DNA of 64,000 bases from an uncultured Saprospiraceae bacterium (GCA_938015435.1 CALLPN010000019.1:26698-90697); one strand, 5' to 3'; shown: positions 9,234 to 19,189, counted from the stretch's first letter. The notes: generated by a model from the letters alone, not told the origin. Numbers and translations: made by a program.

Positions 9234-9268
9234 AAAAAAAGCGGCTTGTCGATATCGACAAGCCGCTT
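9234..9268 (-). terminator. trp attenuator terminator hairpin
   Basis: A perfect 30-base palindrome (9239-9268) read on the minus strand as AAGCGGCTTGTCGAT and its complement, followed by seven T. It lies between the leader peptide and trpE, about 20 bases before the trpE start. The upstream leader contains ATATCGA, which can pair with TCGATAT at the centre of the terminator; this is a candidate anti-terminator contact, only seven bases long as I can see it. Confidence 0.9.
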
Positions 9269-9302
9269 AGTTATATATTATTACAAATACAAATAGTTAC
9301 GC

Positions 9303-9359
9303 CTAGCTCGATATTGAGTCAAGATTAAGCCACCACCAATTTGTATTAAATGTATTCAT
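9303..9359 (-). CDS. trpL: Trp leader peptide of the trp operon
   Basis: 18-codon reading frame MNTFNTNWWWLNLDSISS, with three consecutive TGG codons, too short for usual gene calling. It lies 17 bases after the trp -7 box and 34 bases before the terminator palindrome. The arrangement is the classic ribosome-mediated attenuator: when charged tRNA-Trp is scarce the ribosome stalls on the Trp codons and the terminator should not form. The role is inferred from this layout. Confidence 0.9.
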   Translation of the reverse strand: MNTFNTNWWWLNLDSISS

Positions 9360-9375
9360 TGCTATTATTATTTGA

Positions 9376-9406
9376 CAAACGTAACCTAATTATTTCGAAA
9401 TGGCAA
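9376..9406 (-). promoter_or_regulatory. Promoter of the trp operon
   Basis: Read on the minus strand: TTG (9404-9406), 20 bases, then TACGTTTG (9376-9383), a perfect match to the Bacteroidota -7 consensus TAnnTTTG with the usual spacing. Transcription would start a few bases before the leader peptide ATG, so the leader has a very short or no untranslated region. Confidence 0.8.
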
Positions 9407-9504
9407 CGTGTTCATTTATTTTTTCGATTTATTTTTCTCTGCTTACACTTACACCTTATCTCTCCAGAGCACATTTACACAATCCGAAAAAGACATCTTT
9501 TAAG

Positions 9505-10095
9505 TTACCTAACTTTAAGATCCAACATATTTCCCATGTTATAACAGATGCGACATCGAGGCTCGTATTTATCTTTTTCACCTAAGACTACAGTGTCTTG
9601 CTCTTCACTAAGGCGATAAGAATGCGTTGCTAGATTACCACAGTGCGGACAGATTGCATGCACCTTAGTGATATACTCGGCTATAGATAATAAAGCAGGC
9701 ATAGGGCCAAATGGTCTCCCTTTGAAGTCCATATCTAATCCAGCTACGATAATCCTGACACCTCTAAGCGCTAGCTTTTCACATACGCTAGGTAAAGCAT
9801 CATCAAAAAACTGAGCTTCATCTATACCAATAACATTTACATCTTCACAATATTGTAGTATATCCGTTGCTTTTGATACAGGTTTTGCGTTCACCGCATT
9901 ATCATCGTGAGACACTACAGATATTGCATCGTATCTTATATCCTTAGCAGGTTTGAATGTTTCTACCTTTTGATTGGCTATTCTTGCCCTTTTAAGCCTT
10001 CTTATAAGCTCTTCGGTCTTACCACTAAACATAGATCCACAGACGACTTCTATCCATCCGCTGCGCTGTCCTTTAAAGTGTGGTTCGAGAAACAT
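9505..10095 (-). CDS. tdk: Thymidine kinase (TK1 type)
   Basis: 196 aa, phosphorylates thymidine in the nucleotide salvage pathway. Walker A is GSMFSGKTEEL near residue 21, Walker B region is IGIDEAQFF near residue 93, and the zinc site has CPHC and CRIC pairs, the standard TK1 set. Nucleoside-binding DMDFKGRPFG is present. It is transcribed toward the trp promoter with no evident terminator, so some read-through into the trp leader is possible. Confidence 0.95.
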   Translation of the reverse strand: MFLEPHFKGQRSGWIEVVCGSMFSGKTEELIRRLKRARIANQKVETFKPAKDIRYDAISVVSHDDNAVNAKPVSKATDILQYCEDVNVIGIDEAQFFDDALPSVCEKLALRGVRIIVAGLDMDFKGRPFGPMPALLSIAEYITKVHAICPHCGNLATHSYRLSEEQDTVVLGEKDKYEPRCRICYNMGNMLDLKVR

Positions 10096-10533
10096 ATATC
10101 AATTATTATGATCGATGCAAAGGAAAGAAAAAATATAGTATTTGACCTATTCAGGGGTTAGATAGCTTAAAAAAATTCTAAGATCAAATGTTTTGACCAA
10201 CTGAGCCCTCAAATTGAAAGTTCATTACTACTAATTTTCTCTAAATGTGCTTAATTATATACATCAACAATAACTTTAAATTGTCAGATATACATATTTG
10301 CTATTATTGTAATATGTTAGCATCATTTTTGTACTACCGTAAATAGACAGAATCTATTATACTCGTTATGTGGTGAATATTTCATTTACTATTTCGGTAT
10401 TATGATGAATATTTTGACTGATGTTTCATTAATTAGAACATTTTTCAATAGTCCTCGGTATTATGTAGATAATAAACATCTATGTCTATTCCGTTTAATA
10501 GTTTGATTACCTTATAAATACAACTTTAACAGT
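10096..10533. other. AT-rich intergenic region with divergent promoters expected
   Basis: 438 bases between the divergent genes tdk and the 10534 gene. Very AT-rich. I see no RNA gene, stable hairpin or convincing coding frame, and no perfect TAnnTTTG box for either gene. Confidence 0.5.
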
Positions 10534-11280
10534 ATGAAGCACAAGAAAATAAAGAAGCAAATCAAGAAGGTTAGTTCATTTTTTGAAAGTATCTCTGCTG
10601 ATGATGATATTTCGAAAATCGAAAAAGACCTTCTCTTAAGCTATGTACGTAAGCTATATGAAGCTGTATTAGATCATGATAACTATGCAGCTTCAGAGCA
10701 TCACAAGGAAATTAAAAAGAGTAAACCTGCTCCTGCACCTGCACCAGAACCTGCAGCTACTCCAAAAGCAGAGAAAAAGGTGACTCCAAAAGAGAGAAAG
10801 CCATTTGAAAGAGCAGAAACTAGCATATCTGAAGTAAAAGAAGTGAAAACTGCTGCTATTCAGGAAGAAGTGCAAGTAGAATCTGCAAAAGTGAAAGCAC
10901 CCGTTGTAAAAGAAGTAGTTGTAGAAGCAGCACCAGTTATAAGCGGAAAATCAAGTAATACGAAGCTTTCGGAAAATATGTCTTCCATTTTTGAAAAATC
11001 TGGAGGCACTGAAATATCTGATAGATTAAGTAATCTACCTATCAAAGACCTTACAAAGGCTATGGGTATCAATGAGCGAATGTTTACCATCCAAGAACTC
11101 TTTGGAGGCAATCAAGATAAGTTTAAAAGTGTAATGTCTGCGATCAACAAATTAGGTGGTTATGAAGAAGCTAAAGAGTACTTATTAAGCGGCGTAGCAA
11201 CAGAATTAGAATGGGATTCTGAAGCTAAATATAAAAAAGCTGACAAATTTGTTAAACTAGTTCAGCGAAGATTTAGTTAA
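10534..11280 (+). CDS. Bacteroidota-specific hypothetical protein with a Pro/Ala/Lys linker
   Basis: 248 aa in three parts: a basic helical N-terminus (residues 1-65), a Pro-Ala-Lys-Glu linker with repeats such as APAPAPEPAA (about 66-135), and a conserved helical C-terminal domain (about 140-248) with INERMFTIQELFGGNQDKF and YEEAKEYLL. The C-terminal pattern recurs in many uncharacterised Bacteroidota proteins; no function is known to me. The linker suggests two tethered domains. It is followed 24 bases later by the rhomboid gene on the same strand, probably one operon. Confidence 0.7.
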   Translation: MKHKKIKKQIKKVSSFFESISADDDISKIEKDLLLSYVRKLYEAVLDHDNYAASEHHKEIKKSKPAPAPAPEPAATPKAEKKVTPKERKPFERAETSISEVKEVKTAAIQEEVQVESAKVKAPVVKEVVVEAAPVISGKSSNTKLSENMSSIFEKSGGTEISDRLSNLPIKDLTKAMGINERMFTIQELFGGNQDKFKSVMSAINKLGGYEEAKEYLLSGVATELEWDSEAKYKKADKFVKLVQRRFS

Positions 11281-11304
11281 TAAGACACAAATACAAGGCA
11301 AAAC

Positions 11305-12063
11305 ATGGCCAAAAAATCCGGCTGGATAGATTTACTAGATAAAATCAAAATACCTCTCCTATTTGTTCTGTTTATATGGGGCGTAGAAATCTATGAGGAA
11401 GTGGCTGGAGTTTATTTAGGTAGATATGGAATCTATCCCAGAGAGATGGGAGGACTCAAAGGCATTCTTTTTAGCCCTTTATTACACAATGATTGGGAAC
11501 ATCTATTTTCTAACAGTGCTCCGTTATTGGTAATCGGGTCAGTAATGATGCTCTTCTATAAACGTGTCGCGGTAGTTAGCTTTGTTATTATTTATTTACT
11601 CAGTGGATTTTCTGTTTGGTTGTTTGCTCGACCAGCATATCATATAGGTGCGAGTGGAGTCGTATATGGCCTCATATCTTGGATGCTTTGGACCGGATTA
11701 CTTAGGCGTAATATCAAGTCCATAGTACTTGCTCTATGTACAGTAGTGATGTACGCTGGCTATGAACAAGGTCTTGTACCAAACGAAGAGGGAGTATCTT
11801 GGGAAAGTCATCTCAGCGGTGCTCTTGTAGGTATCTTTACGGCATTTCTATTTAAAAACACTATCGAGGTCGATGAGGTTAAAGTGGATCCCTGGGCGGA
11901 TGAAGACGATACTAAAGTATTATATCTCCAAAGGGATATTTTTGAAAAGACCAAAGCACAACGAATCCAAGAAGCCATAGAATTAGAAGAACAGAGACTA
12001 AGTGACTTAGCCGAAATCCAAAGACTTAGAGATATGATGAATGGTAATATGGGACAAGCTTAG
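11305..12063 (+). CDS. Rhomboid family intramembrane serine protease
   Basis: 252 aa with about six membrane segments. The catalytic serine is in HIGASGVVYG (near residue 117) and the histidine in SWESHLSGALVG (near residue 168); LLHNDWEHLFSNS matches the conserved HxxxN region of the second membrane segment. A charged tail of about 60 residues extends into the cytoplasm (WADEDDTKVLY onward). Rhomboids cut membrane proteins within the bilayer; the substrate here is unknown. Confidence 0.9.
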   Translation: MAKKSGWIDLLDKIKIPLLFVLFIWGVEIYEEVAGVYLGRYGIYPREMGGLKGILFSPLLHNDWEHLFSNSAPLLVIGSVMMLFYKRVAVVSFVIIYLLSGFSVWLFARPAYHIGASGVVYGLISWMLWTGLLRRNIKSIVLALCTVVMYAGYEQGLVPNEEGVSWESHLSGALVGIFTAFLFKNTIEVDEVKVDPWADEDDTKVLYLQRDIFEKTKAQRIQEAIELEEQRLSDLAEIQRLRDMMNGNMGQA

Positions 12064-12174
12064 ATCCCGATATCAAACAAAAGAAAAATCTGTATAAAGA
12101 TTACCCCAACTTCAATCAGTTTTCTTGATGCTCTAGAGAAAGACCCATTCTCTTATCGAAAATAATCTCGATTA

Positions 12175-12492
12175 CTACATATTAGATTTCTTCTTAGTGG
12201 CTTTCTTTTCTTCCTTTAAGCCATCAGAAATCAACTTATCAACTGAAGCTTTGAACTCTGTCCAATCAAATTTCTTATTCTTGTCTTTATCTAGACCACT
12301 AATCATTTTGCCAGCTACTATTCCAGATATTAGCCTTCCAACTTTAGCTTTTCTCACTAATTTTTTGAGTTCTTTTTTCTCTAAATAACCATCTTCATTT
12401 TTATCAAAAAATGAAAATGCTTCTTCTGGAGACTTAAATTTTTGTGTAATCAGAATTCTTATTTTTGCTAGAATTTGCTTCTTCGATGCCAT
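12175..12492 (-). CDS. Small EF-hand calcium-binding protein
   Basis: About 105 aa from the internal ATG at 12492 (MASKKQILAKIRIL). The frame extends upstream to 12558, but those 22 residues do not look like this family. Two EF-hand loops are visible: DKNEDGYLEKKE and DKDKNKKFDWTE, each with acidic residues at the metal positions. A Lys-rich tail follows. No signal peptide, so a cytoplasmic calcium sensor or buffer is suggested. It lies downstream of the DUF4105 gene on the same strand. Confidence 0.75.
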   Translation of the reverse strand: MASKKQILAKIRILITQKFKSPEEAFSFFDKNEDGYLEKKELKKLVRKAKVGRLISGIVAGKMISGLDKDKNKKFDWTEFKASVDKLISDGLKEEKKATKKKSNM

Positions 12493-12584
12493 CTTATTTC
12501 TTATTTTATTACTTTCCAACAATATACTATCCTTATTGACATTACAATAAAATAGCACGTCCTATTTTCAATCATTTTGTAATA

Positions 12585-13757
12585 TTACAACTTTCTTAAT
12601 TCCATCTTTAAATGATAGAGTAAGATCATAATTTCGATCAAAATCATCCAGCCAAATGCAACATGAAATTGCTGAGGTAATATCTGAAACCATACGTTGA
12701 TCAAAGAGATCAAACAAGTAAACAACATTATATAAATGACATACTTTACCCATATTAATCCCCTACCAGTTCCAAATTGAATAATAAGTAGCAATGGTGA
12801 AACCCACAATAAATTCCAATTAGATTTAGTCGGTATATGATCTGTCCCCCACCACATAAATGCCAGAAGCAAACCCAATATTCCTAATGTTACTATATAT
12901 GCACCATCAATATTTCTCAGCCAACTGGGCAATATTTCCTCTTTGCGATAGGGCCATCTTAGCATTAATAAAAGTACCGCTAATAGAGAAAACACAAGCT
13001 CAGGAGTAAACCAAGATCTAGTCAATCTCCTTTCCGTTTCTTTTGGAAATGAAAGCACTTCATTAATCTCCCCTAGCAACGGCTCTGCAGAGTCGCTTCT
13101 TTGCAGTTTAGCATTAGATAATACATCTTTGAGGTACAACGGCAAAAACATCTGGTCATCTAATGATGAAAGTACATCAGCTTTAGCGCCAATGATGAAG
13201 TCGATTCCAAAGTCAGACCATGGCATACCATATTGATGCTCTTTTATCAAATCTCTAAAAGTCAAAGCTTTTACATCTTCCTCCATCTCTATCGAAGCTG
13301 ATGCAGCTCTAAACAAATCTCTCAGCCTTGTAGAACAATTATCAAAAAAGAAATCATACTTATAGCTGCGATTTTCTTTGAGCATATTGATACGTAATGC
13401 TTTTATTAATGCCGCCTTTTCTTCTGGATTAAAATTGAGCTTTTGTTCATAGATGGACCTCTTATCGAGATTGTAATGATATAGAAAATCGTCGTATCTA
13501 TTCGCGCCAACTTTATAGAGAAGTTTGCCCCTCATAAACTTCATTACGAAGCCTGGTGTATTGAAATCATACAAACCATAGTTATAAACTATGTCCATAT
13601 TACGTTCCGGAAAATTGACTCTAAGAGCACTATGACCATAGGTATCGTATACCATATCTCCAGGAGCAATCGTAAGTAGAGATATCTCTTGTGCAGATAA
13701 TCCTACAGAAGCCAATATTATTATTAATCCAAAAATCGCCGACTTAAAACATTTCAT
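12585..13757 (-). CDS. DUF4105 / Lnb-type membrane protein
   Basis: 390 aa with a signal peptide (cleavage after GLSAQ), a periplasmic DUF4105 domain (about residues 25-220) and four or five C-terminal membrane segments (about 255-390). Conserved features are YDTYGHSALRV near residue 38 and FFDNCSTRLRD near residue 140. This domain is shared with Lnb, an enterococcal enzyme that transfers an acyl chain onto the N-terminus of lipoproteins, where the Cys and His are catalytic. A lipoprotein-acylating role here is inference from the shared motifs. Confidence 0.8.
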   Translation of the reverse strand: MKCFKSAIFGLIIILASVGLSAQEISLLTIAPGDMVYDTYGHSALRVNFPERNMDIVYNYGLYDFNTPGFVMKFMRGKLLYKVGANRYDDFLYHYNLDKRSIYEQKLNFNPEEKAALIKALRINMLKENRSYKYDFFFDNCSTRLRDLFRAASASIEMEEDVKALTFRDLIKEHQYGMPWSDFGIDFIIGAKADVLSSLDDQMFLPLYLKDVLSNAKLQRSDSAEPLLGEINEVLSFPKETERRLTRSWFTPELVFSLLAVLLLMLRWPYRKEEILPSWLRNIDGAYIVTLGILGLLLAFMWWGTDHIPTKSNWNLLWVSPLLLIIQFGTGRGLIWVKYVIYIMLFTCLISLINVWFQILPQQFHVAFGWMILIEIMILLYHLKMELRKL

Positions 13758-13985
13758 TGGTAGTACTTAATTAATTCTATTTCCTTAACGATAATAAAGA
13801 TAGTAATACTCTGATATTCGCATTTAAAATTAAATTGACAAAAGAAATTATACCAATTACTATTAAAAATGACATGAAGATGTAAATACCATGATGTAGT
13901 ATCAGAATTACGCCAAAATAATTTCTGATATTTTTGAACTGTATAAATGCATCGAACTTTTGTAACTACTATATCTTAAGATAAA

Positions 13986-14621
13986 TTACACACTCACCCA
14001 CAATCCTATGAAGTGACTCAATGTACCACCGAATACAAATAGGTGCCAGATAAAATGATTGTAGGGTAGCTTATCCCATATGTAAAAGATTACACCCACA
14101 GAATAAAAAACACCTCCAATCCAGAGTAGATTATATGACGAGCCGTTCATTTGTGGCACGATATCATTGTAAATGAATACAACCATCCAACCCAAAAACA
14201 AGTAGGATAATACTGAAACTATCTCATACTTACCTGTAAACCATATTTTTTTGAGTACTCCTAAAACGATAACTAACCAATGCAATCCTAAAAACAAATG
14301 TCCTTCAGGAGTATCCATAAATCGCAGTATATATCCTGTGTAACTACCACCTATGAGTAAATAAATACAAATGTGATCTATTCTACGCCACCAATATTTA
14401 TCATTACTCTCATGCGCAAGATGATATCTTACAGAAGCAAAATAGCAAACTATAATCATCAATGAAAAAACGACAAACCCTATAATAGAAACATTATCAT
14501 CTTGCCACGTTTTAGACAATAAAACTGGAATAGCAAACAAAAATATCAGTAATGCAATCGCATGACTCAACACATTCGCTTTTTCTTCTCTAGATATTTT
14601 GGAGTAGTTACCTAGAAGCAC
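13986..14621 (-). CDS. Hemolysin III / PAQR-family membrane protein
   Basis: 211 aa, seven predicted membrane segments. The family metal-site residues are in place: YFASVRYHLAHES (Ser and His), RRIDHICIYLLIGGSY (Asp), and two C-terminal His (NHFIWHLFVFGGTLSH). The short N-terminus EKANVLSHAIALL is also typical. Members are zinc-dependent hydrolase-like membrane proteins related to adiponectin receptors; the substrate is not known for bacterial ones. Confidence 0.9.
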   Translation of the reverse strand: MLLGNYSKISREEKANVLSHAIALLIFLFAIPVLLSKTWQDDNVSIIGFVVFSLMIIVCYFASVRYHLAHESNDKYWWRRIDHICIYLLIGGSYTGYILRFMDTPEGHLFLGLHWLVIVLGVLKKIWFTGKYEIVSVLSYLFLGWMVVFIYNDIVPQMNGSSYNLLWIGGVFYSVGVIFYIWDKLPYNHFIWHLFVFGGTLSHFIGLWVSV

Positions 14622-14659
14622 GACAAGAATAAATTTAGTGAAATTGAAAGGAATCTGTA

Positions 14660-15802
14660 TTAAATACTGATAATGGCTATTCTCTTAGTTACTAGTTTCT
14701 TGCCATCCCTATCAAATATAGAGTACAAATATGTTCCTTTTCTAAGGTGCATTAGATCTGCTTTGAATACTCTATTAGATTTTAGTTGAAACGATTCAGC
14801 CCATAGTTCCTTACCCACTACATTGTACACTTTCATACGATACTCTCCTAAAGGATAGTTAACCATCTGAATAGATACATTTCCAAAAGATGGATTAGGG
14901 TAAGCCGTAATCATAGTATAGTCAGGCGTTACTACTTTAATATCACTTATGATTGCATCACCTTTGTACTCTACATTTGTGATCACATCTTGATCATTGG
15001 TTGATACCGAAACTACGATTTCTTTGTCTTCTGCACTGTAGTAATTATAAGTTATAGTTTGTACTACTCCAACTGCATCACCAATTCCTTCTAATCCTCC
15101 TATAACCGTAGTAACATCAAACCATCCAAGTATAGGAAGCTTGGCGAATACTTTAGTGTCTGTTGTTGTGGAAACCTTATCTCTAATCACCTCATAGTCT
15201 CCATCAGGAAGTCTTACTGTCCCCCATGCATCTACTTGAGAATCACTGTTGCTTACTAATGATACTCTTATACTATCAAAATCAAGAGGTATGCTAGCCA
15301 GTAATTCTACTGGAATAATATCCGAACCTACATCTACAGAAGCAATAGCTTCGTCATCATCTATATCTCCAAACGAAATTGGTGCCCTTCTAAAAGTAGG
15401 ATTTTCTTCGTATTGGACAGGAATATCAAAGCCTTGAATGAACTCTCCTGCTCTACCTATTTCAATTATTTTATTTGAAAAACTCTTATAGTATGTTTCT
15501 TGTTCATTAGCAGAAATCGATACTAGGTCTGCATCAGGAAAACCTTCACTATCGACACCTAGTGATGCTTCTAGAAATCTCGTCTCTCTTGCGAATGGAC
15601 CGGCTAAAGATCTGTAATCCCATGTCACATTATCTCCAGCATCACCTAATGTTATATTAGAATCGGCATCTATGATAGTAAATAGAGTATCTCCAGCCTG
15701 AGGAAAGGTAGAATTTGTAACCGTAATTTGACCTATTATCGCATTGCAACAAAAAGCAATTATAGCTGTAAAAAAGTACTTTGTAGTCAATCTTATCTTC
15801 AT
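14660..15802 (-). CDS. Secreted protein with T9SS type A sorting domain
   Basis: 380 aa with a signal peptide (ends near IGQI) and a beta-rich body without a recognised family. The C-terminal 80 residues form a T9SS type A sorting domain: YPNPSFGNVSIQM, then LGEYRMKVYNVVGKELW and LRKGTYLYSIFDRDGKKLVTKR. It should be exported across the outer membrane by the type IX system and attached or released after cleavage. It follows the ABC exporter gene by 24 bases on the same strand. Confidence 0.85.
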   Translation of the reverse strand: MKIRLTTKYFFTAIIAFCCNAIIGQITVTNSTFPQAGDTLFTIIDADSNITLGDAGDNVTWDYRSLAGPFARETRFLEASLGVDSEGFPDADLVSISANEQETYYKSFSNKIIEIGRAGEFIQGFDIPVQYEENPTFRRAPISFGDIDDDEAIASVDVGSDIIPVELLASIPLDFDSIRVSLVSNSDSQVDAWGTVRLPDGDYEVIRDKVSTTTDTKVFAKLPILGWFDVTTVIGGLEGIGDAVGVVQTITYNYYSAEDKEIVVSVSTNDQDVITNVEYKGDAIISDIKVVTPDYTMITAYPNPSFGNVSIQMVNYPLGEYRMKVYNVVGKELWAESFQLKSNRVFKADLMHLRKGTYLYSIFDRDGKKLVTKRIAIISI

Positions 15803-15826
15803 ATCCTTTCTGTTAACAATCTAAAG

Positions 15827-17662
15827 CTAATTAAAAGTTTGCATCTCAACAAATTTATTGTATTCCCCATTTAAAGCTATCAGTTGTTCATGAGACCCCA
15901 TTTCGACAATCTTCCCCTTATCCAACACGACGATTTTGTCTGCATTTCTGATCGTGGACAATCTATGAGCAATCACCACCGTGGTTCTATTTTTCATTAA
16001 TTTTTCCAATGCATCTTGGACCAGCAATTCTGATTCCGAATCCAATGCTGAAGTCGCTTCATCCAATATCATAATAGGTGGATTACGCAATACTGCTCTG
16101 GCTATTGTAAGCCTCTGACGTTGACCCCCACTGAGTTTCATTCCTCTATCACCTATGTTAGATTCGTATTTTTCAGGCATTCCATTGACAAATTCAGCTA
16201 CATTTGCGATTCGCGCCGCTTCCATTATTTGGGAATCGGTGGCCTCTACTCCAAACAATATATTATTCCTAATCGTATCATTAAATAGGATGGCTTCTTG
16301 GCTTACAATACCAAAAAGTGCCCTTAAATCATGCAAAGTATATGATCGAATATCATTGCCATCAATTTGAATAGATCCAGATGTTACATCAAAAAATCGT
16401 GGTAATAAATCGACGAACGTTGATTTTCCAGCCCCAGATGACCCAACTAATGCCACAACTTCCCCTTTAGCAATAGTAATATCCACACCATCTAATGCTT
16501 GCGTATCTGCATTATCATACTGGAAAGTAACTTTATCGAATTTGATTTCTTTATCAAATGAAATACTATCCAGTGGATACTCTGGATCAATAATCGGATT
16601 AGGAGTGTTTAATAAATTATCTACTCTATCAACAGCAGCCAATCCCTTTTGAATATTATAATAGGCCGAAGAAAACGATTTTGCGGGTTCAATAACTTGA
16701 AAGAATGCAAATATGAAAGCAAAAAACAACTCAGGACTAAGTACATTATCAAAAACTAGAGCTGATCCATACCAAAGCAATGCAGAGACCACAACTATGC
16801 CCAAAAACTCTGATAGTGGCGAGGATAGATCTCTTCTCCAAAGGAGTCTGGTAAGTATATTTCTATAATCAGCGTTATCTTTTTCAAGCTTTCCACTTTG
16901 GTACTCTTGTGCATTGAATCCTTTAATGATACGCAAGCCACCCAAAGTCTCTTCCAGAATACTGCTAATACGACCTAATCTCACTTGGACTTCAGTACTT
17001 GATCGCTTGAGTGTTTTGGATATTCCTCCAATAATAAAGGCGGTAAATACAATTAAAACCAACACAAACAGAGTCAATTGGGGACTTGTCAATATCATGA
17101 AGGTCAAACTTCCAACGATGATTAATGGGGCCTTAAATATGGCTTCTATTGTATTGAGTATGCTCCACTCTATTTCCTGTACATCTGAAGTCATCCGATT
17201 CATTAAATCACCTTTCTTCTCTGAACTATAAAATGAAAGCGGTAAGTCGATGTACTTTTCAAATATCTGCTTCCGTAGATCGTAGATAATTCCATTCCTT
17301 ACCGGAGCCATAAAATAAAGGGCTAAATAGCGGAATAAATTTTTGAAAAAAAACACAACCAAAATCGCCAGAATAACGATCAAGAGCGCTTTTTGGGGTG
17401 AATAATTAATCACTAATTGAGAAAAGAAATAATCCAAGTTATCTACAACATCATTATCCGTCGGCTTAGGTATATCTGCTGCCTTTTGACTAAATAAGAT
17501 CTTAAAGAATGGTGCTATCATCGGTATACTTACCACAGTAAAAATGGCCATAAGTATATTCGATATAATAGAGAAAATTACATTCTTTTTATAACCTTTT
17601 AGCCTTGACATCAAACGCCAAAAACCCGAATTATCCGAAGATGCATTTTGCTGTGACAACAT
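15827..17662 (-). CDS. ABC exporter, fused membrane and ATPase domains (MsbA-like)
   Basis: 611 aa. The N-terminal transmembrane domain (about residues 25-335) has six segments. The ATPase domain carries Walker A GSSGAGKST (near 400), signature LSGGQRQR (near 507), Walker B IMILDEATSALD and the His switch IAHRLST. The layout matches lipid or lipopeptide half-exporters such as MsbA, which work as homodimers; the substrate cannot be read from sequence. Confidence 0.93.
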   Translation of the reverse strand: MLSQQNASSDNSGFWRLMSRLKGYKKNVIFSIISNILMAIFTVVSIPMIAPFFKILFSQKAADIPKPTDNDVVDNLDYFFSQLVINYSPQKALLIVILAILVVFFFKNLFRYLALYFMAPVRNGIIYDLRKQIFEKYIDLPLSFYSSEKKGDLMNRMTSDVQEIEWSILNTIEAIFKAPLIIVGSLTFMILTSPQLTLFVLVLIVFTAFIIGGISKTLKRSSTEVQVRLGRISSILEETLGGLRIIKGFNAQEYQSGKLEKDNADYRNILTRLLWRRDLSSPLSEFLGIVVVSALLWYGSALVFDNVLSPELFFAFIFAFFQVIEPAKSFSSAYYNIQKGLAAVDRVDNLLNTPNPIIDPEYPLDSISFDKEIKFDKVTFQYDNADTQALDGVDITIAKGEVVALVGSSGAGKSTFVDLLPRFFDVTSGSIQIDGNDIRSYTLHDLRALFGIVSQEAILFNDTIRNNILFGVEATDSQIMEAARIANVAEFVNGMPEKYESNIGDRGMKLSGGQRQRLTIARAVLRNPPIMILDEATSALDSESELLVQDALEKLMKNRTTVVIAHRLSTIRNADKIVVLDKGKIVEMGSHEQLIALNGEYNKFVEMQTFN

Positions 17663-17681
17663 ACTAAATCATTATATACAA

Positions 17682-17720
17682 CTTGGCTCGAGCATGTAAC
17701 AATACAGTACTCGAGCCAAG
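17682..17720 (-). terminator. Terminator-like hairpin after accC
   Basis: Perfect 11-base inverted repeat CTTGGCTCGAG / CTCGAGCCAAG with a 17-base loop, between accC and the exporter gene. No strong T-run follows on the minus strand (TTGTATAT only), so it may be a processing or stabilising hairpin rather than a full terminator. Confidence 0.5.
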
Positions 17721-17761
17721 GTTAATTCAATTATATCTATTTACTTCGGTATAGTCAGAAA

Positions 17762-19111
17762 TTATTTCTTTGGTTCTCCGATGTCAAAAGTATCCATAAA
17801 TCCTGTATTGAAATTACCTGATCTAAAGTCTGGATCCTTCATCAATGCTTGATGGAATGGTACCGTAGTCTTAACGCCTTCTACTATAAATTCGTCCAAT
17901 GCTCTTTGCATCTTTTTGATACACTCCTCTCTAGTCTGCGCTTTGCAAATTAGTTTAGCAATCATAGAATCATAATATGGAGGCACATTGTATCCTGCAT
18001 ATACATGAGTATCTACACGTACACCATGTCCTTTCGCACTATGGAAAGATGTAATTTTTCCTGGACTTGGTCTAAAATTATTATAAGGATCCTCTGCATT
18101 TATACGACATTCCATCGCATGCAATTTTGGCAAATAATTCTTAGTGCCTATTTTTTCACCTGCAGCAACTTTAATTTGCTCCTTTATTAGATCATGGTCA
18201 ATTACTTCTTCAGTAACTGGATGTTCCACTTGGATACGAGTATTCATTTCCATGAAGTAGAATTTCCTAAACTTATCTACTAAAAATTCCACTGTTCCTA
18301 CACCTTCATAATTGATATACGATCCAGCTTTTACAGCCGCTTCTCCCATTTCTTTCCGGAGCGCTTTTGTCATAAATGGTGAAGGTGACTCTTCTACCAA
18401 TTTCTGGTGTCGTCTTTGGATAGAACAATCTCTTTCCGACAAATGTATCACATTACCATGCTGATCTCCTATCACTTGAAATTCTATGTGCCTAGGTTCT
18501 ACTACAAATTTTTCCATGTAGATCCCATCATTACCAAACGAAGCCTTAGCTTCGTTTTTACACATATTCCATTGATTTTCAAAGTCTTCTTCTTCGTGTA
18601 CAATACGCATTCCCTTACCTCCTCCTCCAGCAGTTGCTTTCAGTATAATAGGATAGCCTATTTTTAATGCATCTTTCATACCTGAAGCTACATCTTTTAC
18701 TAGTCCGTCAGAACCAGGAACTACAGGTACTCCTGCTGCGATCATAGTCTCCTTGGCAGTTACTTTATCACCCATCTTACGGATCATCTCAGCACTAGGA
18801 CCTATGAATTTTACTCCATACTCTTCACATAACTCAGCAAAATCAGCATTTTCTGATAAGAATCCATATCCCGGATGGATCGCATCAGCATTAGTAATTT
18901 CTACTGCTGCCATGATCTTAGGTATACTCAGGTATGACTCTGCTGAAGATGGCGGCCCTATACAGACTGCCTCATCTGCAAATCTCACATGAAGACTTTC
19001 TTTATCCGCTGTAGAGTATACAGCTACAGTCTTTATTCCCATCTCTTTGCACGTACGTATGATACGCAGCGCTATCTCTCCTCTATTTGCTATTAGGATT
19101 TTATTAAACAT
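17762..19111 (-). CDS. accC: Biotin carboxylase subunit of acetyl-CoA carboxylase
   Basis: 449 aa from ATG at 19111 ([12 protein letters not shown]), the family's usual start and length; a frame extension to 19138 adds nine unlikely residues. ATP-grasp enzyme that carboxylates biotin on AccB. Motifs: glycine loop [28 protein letters not shown], and [15 protein letters not shown] with the catalytic Arg and Glu. Last gene of fabH-efp-accB-accC. Confidence 0.97.
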   Translation of the reverse strand: MFNKILIANRGEIALRIIRTCKEMGIKTVAVYSTADKESLHVRFADEAVCIGPPSSAESYLSIPKIMAAVEITNADAIHPGYGFLSENADFAELCEEYGVKFIGPSAEMIRKMGDKVTAKETMIAAGVPVVPGSDGLVKDVASGMKDALKIGYPIILKATAGGGGKGMRIVHEEEDFENQWNMCKNEAKASFGNDGIYMEKFVVEPRHIEFQVIGDQHGNVIHLSERDCSIQRRHQKLVEESPSPFMTKALRKEMGEAAVKAGSYINYEGVGTVEFLVDKFRKFYFMEMNTRIQVEHPVTEEVIDHDLIKEQIKVAAGEKIGTKNYLPKLHAMECRINAEDPYNNFRPSPGKITSFHSAKGHGVRVDTHVYAGYNVPPYYDSMIAKLICKAQTREECIKKMQRALDEFIVEGVKTTVPFHQALMKDPDFRSGNFNTGFMDTFDIGEPKK

Positions 19112-19189
19112 AATTGCCTTATTATCAGAATCGTACAATGAGAAACATCCATTGTAAAATTCATCTATTGATAAAATGAGCCTAGAGAA

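Noticed and set aside
9350..9585. Plus-strand frames across the trp promoter and leader
   Set aside because: They are antisense to the leader peptide, promoter and end of tdk, with no family match.
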